64,000 bases of DNA from Bradyrhizobium sp. B124 (GTDB lineage: Bacteria; Pseudomonadota; Alphaproteobacteria; Rhizobiales; Xanthobacteraceae), in assembly GCF_038967635.1 (NCBI RefSeq), contig NZ_CP152413.1, positions 1,426,001 to 1,490,000 of the forward strand, in the 5' to 3' direction. The notes beneath the pieces are model-generated. The model did no database searches. It was not told the DNA's origin and worked only from the letters and a program-made list of their open reading frames with translations. Below, in pieces: positions 60,931 to 64,000 of this stretch. The translations under genes were made by a program, and so were the position numbers. Positions within the stretch are counted from its first letter, which is position 1. Each line of letters begins with the position of its first letter.

Positions 60931-61589
60931 GTGCAGTTGGCGACATTCTGCTCGCCCCGGACGTGCGGCCCTTCGCGGTCGCGGCTGCGATCATGGTGGC
61001 ACTTGGCGGTATCGAGCTGCTGACCACCATGGTCGGACTTTCGATCAGCGAACTCGTCGGTAAGGATTTCGCGGTCGAGGCCGAGAGCCACAATGCTCTC
61101 AGTGGCCTGTTTCTCTGGATCAACGCCGGGCGGCTTCCCCTCCTGATCCTGATCATCCTGATACTTGGCATATTCTCGATCGGAGGCTTCCTGCTTCAGG
61201 GACTGGCGCATGCCGCAGGCACCGCCATTCCGGTCTCGATTGCCGCGGTGATTGCTGCCGCAGGCAGCATCCCCGTGATCAGAAATACGAGCCGCGGCCT
61301 CGCCCGCATCATTCCGCGCGACGAGAGCTATGCGGTCAACGACAGCGACTTTGTCGGCAAGGTCGCAACCGTGTCGGTCGGCCCGCTCGATCAGGGCCTG
61401 CCCGGCAGGGTCCGTCTCAAGGATGTCTTCGGCAACTGGCACACCGTGTCGGCGCGGGCCAGCGCGGAGTCCGAGGCATTGCCGGTCGGCGCCAGCGTGT
61501 TGCTGGTCGACCGCGATACCAAAGGATTCATTGCGATCGCCGCTCCTTCCGACCTCATTGAACAACAACGATCTTCCAACAGGGCATAA
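60927..61589 (+). CDS. yqiJ: YqiJ-like (NfeD-type) membrane protein
   Basis: 220 residues. Two long membrane regions (FAVAAAIMVALGGIELLTTM and RLPLLILIILILGIFSIGGF, also IPVSIAAVIAAAGSIPVI) are followed by a soluble OB-fold: DFVGKVATVSVGPLDQGLPG RVRLKDVFGNWHTVSARA and ASVLLVDRDTKGFIAIAAP. YqiJ-type NfeD proteins regularly pair with flotillins. The gene overlaps the PspA fusion by ATGA and lies 3 bases upstream of the flotillin gene. Confidence 0.88.
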   Translation: MSAVGDILLAPDVRPFAVAAAIMVALGGIELLTTMVGLSISELVGKDFAVEAESHNALSGLFLWINAGRLPLLILIILILGIFSIGGFLLQGLAHAAGTAIPVSIAAVIAAAGSIPVIRNTSRGLARIIPRDESYAVNDSDFVGKVATVSVGPLDQGLPGRVRLKDVFGNWHTVSARASAESEALPVGASVLLVDRDTKGFIAIAAPSDLIEQQRSSNRA

Positions 61590-61592
61590 CAT

Positions 61593-63344
61593 ATGTGGGA
61601 ACTTGCTGTACCCGTCGCCATTGGCGTCCTCGCGATCCTCGTCATTGGCCTGCTTTTCGCAAAACTCTACAAGCGCTCGACACGCGATGAGGCCTATGTG
61701 CGCACCGGCCTCGGCGGCCAGAAGGTCGTGCTCGACGGCGGCTCGCTCGTGCTGCCGATCTTCCACTCCACCGCCGCGGTGAACCTGAAGACCCTGCGGC
61801 TCGAGGTCGCGCGCGGCGGCCCGGATTCATTGATCACCAAGGACCGCATGCGCGTCGATATCGGCGCCGAGTTCTATCTGCGCGTCAAACCCGACTCTTC
61901 GTCGATCGCGCTGGCCGCGCAGACGCTCGGCAACCGCACCAATGACGCGGCCGAGCTCCGCGAACTGGTCGAAGCCAAGTTCGTCGACGGCCTGCGCTCG
62001 GTCGCCGCGACCATGAACCTTGAGGAATTGCAGGAGCAGCGCGCGACCTTCGTCAAGGCGGTGCAGGACGCGGTCGGCGCCGACATCCAGAACAACGGCC
62101 TCGAGCTTGAATCGGTGTCGCTGACCCGGCTCGACCAGAGCGACATCAAGCACTTCAATCCGAGCAATTTCTTCGACGCACACGGCCTCACCACCCTGAC
62201 CAAGATCACCAAGGAGCGCGAACAGGAGCGCAACCAGATCGTCCGCACCACCGAGGTCAATATCGCCCAGCAGGATCTGGTGGCGCGGCAGACCACGCTG
62301 ACGATCGAGAGCACCAAGCGCGAGGCCGAGCTCGCCCAGCAGCGCGACATCGCCAACAAGACCGCCGCGATGCGCGCCCAGACCGCGCAGGTCGAGCAGA
62401 CCGCGTTGCAGAACGAAGCCGAGTACCGCATTCAGCAGGAGCTTGCGGTCGCCAACAAGCAGACCGAGGCCAACCAGGCCCGCGACACCCGCAAGATCGA
62501 GGCCGATCTCGCCGTCAAGCGCCGCACCACCGAAACCGACCGCGAGCTCCAGATCGTGGCGCAGGAGGCTGCGATCGCGGTCGCCACCAAGAGCAAGGAG
62601 CAATCGGAAGCCCAGACCATCGCCGAGACCGCACGCGCACTCGCGATCGCAGCCGAGGAAAAGGTCACCACCGCCCGCGCCACCGAGGTCGCCGAGCGCG
62701 ACAAGATCATCAACGTGATCGCCGCGCGCAAGGTCGCCGAGACCAATGCGATGCCGATCACGGTGATGGCGGAGGCCGAAAAGCAGGCTGCAGCCAACAA
62801 GGCCGAGGCCACCAACGTGCTGGCGAAAGCCGACGCCAACGCAGCCACCACCCGCGCCGCCGGCGTCAAGGCGCTCGGCCAGGCTGAAGCGGAAGTCGCG
62901 ACGTTGAAGGCCGAGGCGCGCAACAAGCTGAGCGCCGACATGATTGCCTACGATCTCAACCTCGCGCGGATCAACGTGATCCCGAGCGCGCTCGCCGAGG
63001 CGGTGAAGCCGATCGAGAAGATCTCCGACATCCGGATCTTCGACACCGGCAGCATGCTGGGCCGCGGCGGCACCAACGGCCATGCCAACGGCAATGGCGG
63101 TCTCGGGCTCGGCGACGGCCTCGCCGCGCAGTTGCTGTCGGTCTCGGCGTTCAAGCCGATGATCGACAAGATCCTCTCGGAGGCAGGCTTCCCGGCCGGC
63201 CCCGATGCGCTCACCAGCCTGACCAGCGCGCTGGCGCAGCGCAAGACGGAGGTTACTCCGGCGCCTGCGGTCAGCGACGACAGCCGGCCCGCGACGTTGG
63301 TCGGCACCATCACCGGTCAGCTCGCTCCGGGGCCCACACCGTGA
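61593..63344 (+). CDS. yqiK: Flotillin-like protein (YqiK type)
   Basis: 583 residues. An N-terminal membrane span (LAVPVAIGVLAILVIGLLFA) precedes the SPFH domain (AYVRTGLGGQKVVLDGGSLV LPIFHSTAAVNLKTLRLEVA), a long Glu/Ala-rich coiled coil (residues about 200-460) and a C-terminal Gly/Asn-rich tail. Flotillins organise ordered membrane microdomains. With PspA and YqiJ this makes a membrane-protection operon. A terminator follows. Confidence 0.92.
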   Translation: MWELAVPVAIGVLAILVIGLLFAKLYKRSTRDEAYVRTGLGGQKVVLDGGSLVLPIFHSTAAVNLKTLRLEVARGGPDSLITKDRMRVDIGAEFYLRVKPDSSSIALAAQTLGNRTNDAAELRELVEAKFVDGLRSVAATMNLEELQEQRATFVKAVQDAVGADIQNNGLELESVSLTRLDQSDIKHFNPSNFFDAHGLTTLTKITKEREQERNQIVRTTEVNIAQQDLVARQTTLTIESTKREAELAQQRDIANKTAAMRAQTAQVEQTALQNEAEYRIQQELAVANKQTEANQARDTRKIEADLAVKRRTTETDRELQIVAQEAAIAVATKSKEQSEAQTIAETARALAIAAEEKVTTARATEVAERDKIINVIAARKVAETNAMPITVMAEAEKQAAANKAEATNVLAKADANAATTRAAGVKALGQAEAEVATLKAEARNKLSADMIAYDLNLARINVIPSALAEAVKPIEKISDIRIFDTGSMLGRGGTNGHANGNGGLGLGDGLAAQLLSVSAFKPMIDKILSEAGFPAGPDALTSLTSALAQRKTEVTPAPAVSDDSRPATLVGTITGQLAPGPTP

Positions 63345-63371
63345 TGGTGTGACCGCGCTCTGCTATCAGTG

Positions 63372-63406
63372 ACAAGGCCCGCCTCTCACGGCGGGCCTTG
63401 TTTTTG
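63372..63406 (+). terminator. Terminator of the pspA-yqiJ-yqiK operon
   Basis: AAGGCCCGCC and GGCGGGCCTT form a 10-bp stem around TCTCAC; GTTTTT follows. It lies 30 bases after the flotillin stop codon. Confidence 0.9.
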
Positions 63407-63486
63407 GCGTTGTCGGGAAACGGGTGGGATCGGGCGTCTTCCAATCACACACTATGGCCAGATCGAATTTCCCTGAGGATTCTGCC

Positions 63487-64000
63487 ATGTCCGCCGATAC
63501 GCCGCGCCTGCCCGCCACCTTCAATCGCCTGGCCTGGTCCAACCTCGCCGCGCAATCGGCCGAGCAGATTGCGCTTGCCGCCGCCCCCATCGTCGCCGTG
63601 CTGGTGCTCGGCGTCGGCGAAGGCCAGACCGGCCTGTTGCAGACCGCACTGACGCTGCCGTTCATCCTGTTTGCAATTCCCGCCGGCCTGCTGGCCGACC
63701 GCGTGTCGCGGCGCTGGGTGATGGCGGGCTCCGAGGCACTACGCGCCGCCGCACTTGCCGCGATCCTGCTGTTGCTGTGGTTCGGCGCGATGACCTTGCC
63801 GATGCTCGCCTTGCTCGGCTTCATCGCGGTCTGCGGCACGGTTGCATACAGCGTCGCAGCTCCTGCGCTGGTCCCGTCGCTCGTGACCTCGCAGCAGTTG
63901 CCGGCCGCGAATGCCCGTATCGAACTTGCGCGCACCGTCGCATTTGCCAGCGGACCCGCGCTCGGCGGCGTGCTGGTCGGCTGGGTCGGCGCTGCGCCCG
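63487..64000 (+). CDS. MFS transporter, 3' part outside window
   Basis: The first 171 residues are present: MSADTPRLPATFNRLAWSNL, then AAQSAEQIALAAAPIVAVLV LGVGEGQTGLLQTAL and FILFAIPAGLLADRVSRRWV MAGSEALRA, the MFS loop-2 motif G-x-L-A-D-R-x-x-R-R. At least four spans are visible. The type resembles DHA3/enterobactin-exporter-like carriers. Substrate unknown. Confidence 0.88.
   Translation, partial: MSADTPRLPATFNRLAWSNLAAQSAEQIALAAAPIVAVLVLGVGEGQTGLLQTALTLPFILFAIPAGLLADRVSRRWVMAGSEALRAAALAAILLLLWFGAMTLPMLALLGFIAVCGTVAYSVAAPALVPSLVTSQQLPAANARIELARTVAFASGPALGGVLVGWVGAAP

Overview
The window reads as a GC-rich alphaproteobacterial chromosome, most likely Bradyrhizobium or a close relative. The grounds are the gene order MerR regulator-ihfA-fabH-plsX-DUF177-cytochrome bc1 chaperone-bamE, the block nusB-ribH-ribE-ribD-nrdR-glyA, an ldtR-like MarR gene near hemB, and several dispersed repeats that I recognise as typical of Bradyrhizobium genomes. 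All assignments come from reading the sequence and remembered family features; no search was run.

Region 1 (1 to about 26.85 kb) is a prophage whose left end lies outside the window. A CI-like S24 repressor (17961-18668) and a small Cro-position protein (17590-17865) diverge from an operator region with repeated AGTGGGAT/TTCC half-sites. On the minus strand, a tightly overlapping operon carries small early proteins, a DnaA domain-IV protein, an O/DnaT-like replication protein, small and large terminase, a P22-like portal, tail-fibre-like proteins, a scaffold, an N4-gp56-type capsid, a head-tail adaptor and a gp10-like stabilisation protein. This suggests a podovirus-like particle. On the plus strand, after a second operator (about 19.0 kb), comes an early recombination block: ERF annealing protein, coiled-coil protein, YqaJ exonuclease, NinB, HNH endonuclease, an excisionase-like HTH protein and a tyrosine integrase. 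A tRNA-Pro(GGG) at 26849-26926, with its 3' end facing the integrase, is the probable attachment site. Many genes of 27-60 codons, joined by ATGA, TGATG or TTGA overlaps, were recovered by hand.

Region 2 (27-42.2 kb) is housekeeping: fatty acid and phospholipid initiation (fabH, plsX), IHF alpha, envelope assembly (bamE), a TctC-type binding protein, a proton-pumping pyrophosphatase with the K+-independent signature, thiamine and riboflavin synthesis, nusB, nrdR and glyA.

Region 3 (42.8-54.8 kb) is more accessory: a TonB siderophore-type receptor, a DUF2946-CopC-CopD copper-type cluster, small periplasmic proteins, an ISXO2/IS1595 transposase remnant, a long Bradyrhizobium repeat element, ldtR and DUF6163.

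Region 4 (55-64 kb) holds hemB, a frameshifted GFA-like gene, an RDD protein, bpt, mntH with a Mur-like box, and a PspA-YqiJ-flotillin operon ending in a terminator, then a truncated MFS gene. The most unusual item is the first gene of that operon (59800-60930). Its N-terminal 160 residues look like the N-terminal domain of an IS605 OrfB/TnpB protein fused in frame to a complete PspA/IM30 protein, and a strong internal ribosome binding site stands exactly at the PspA start.
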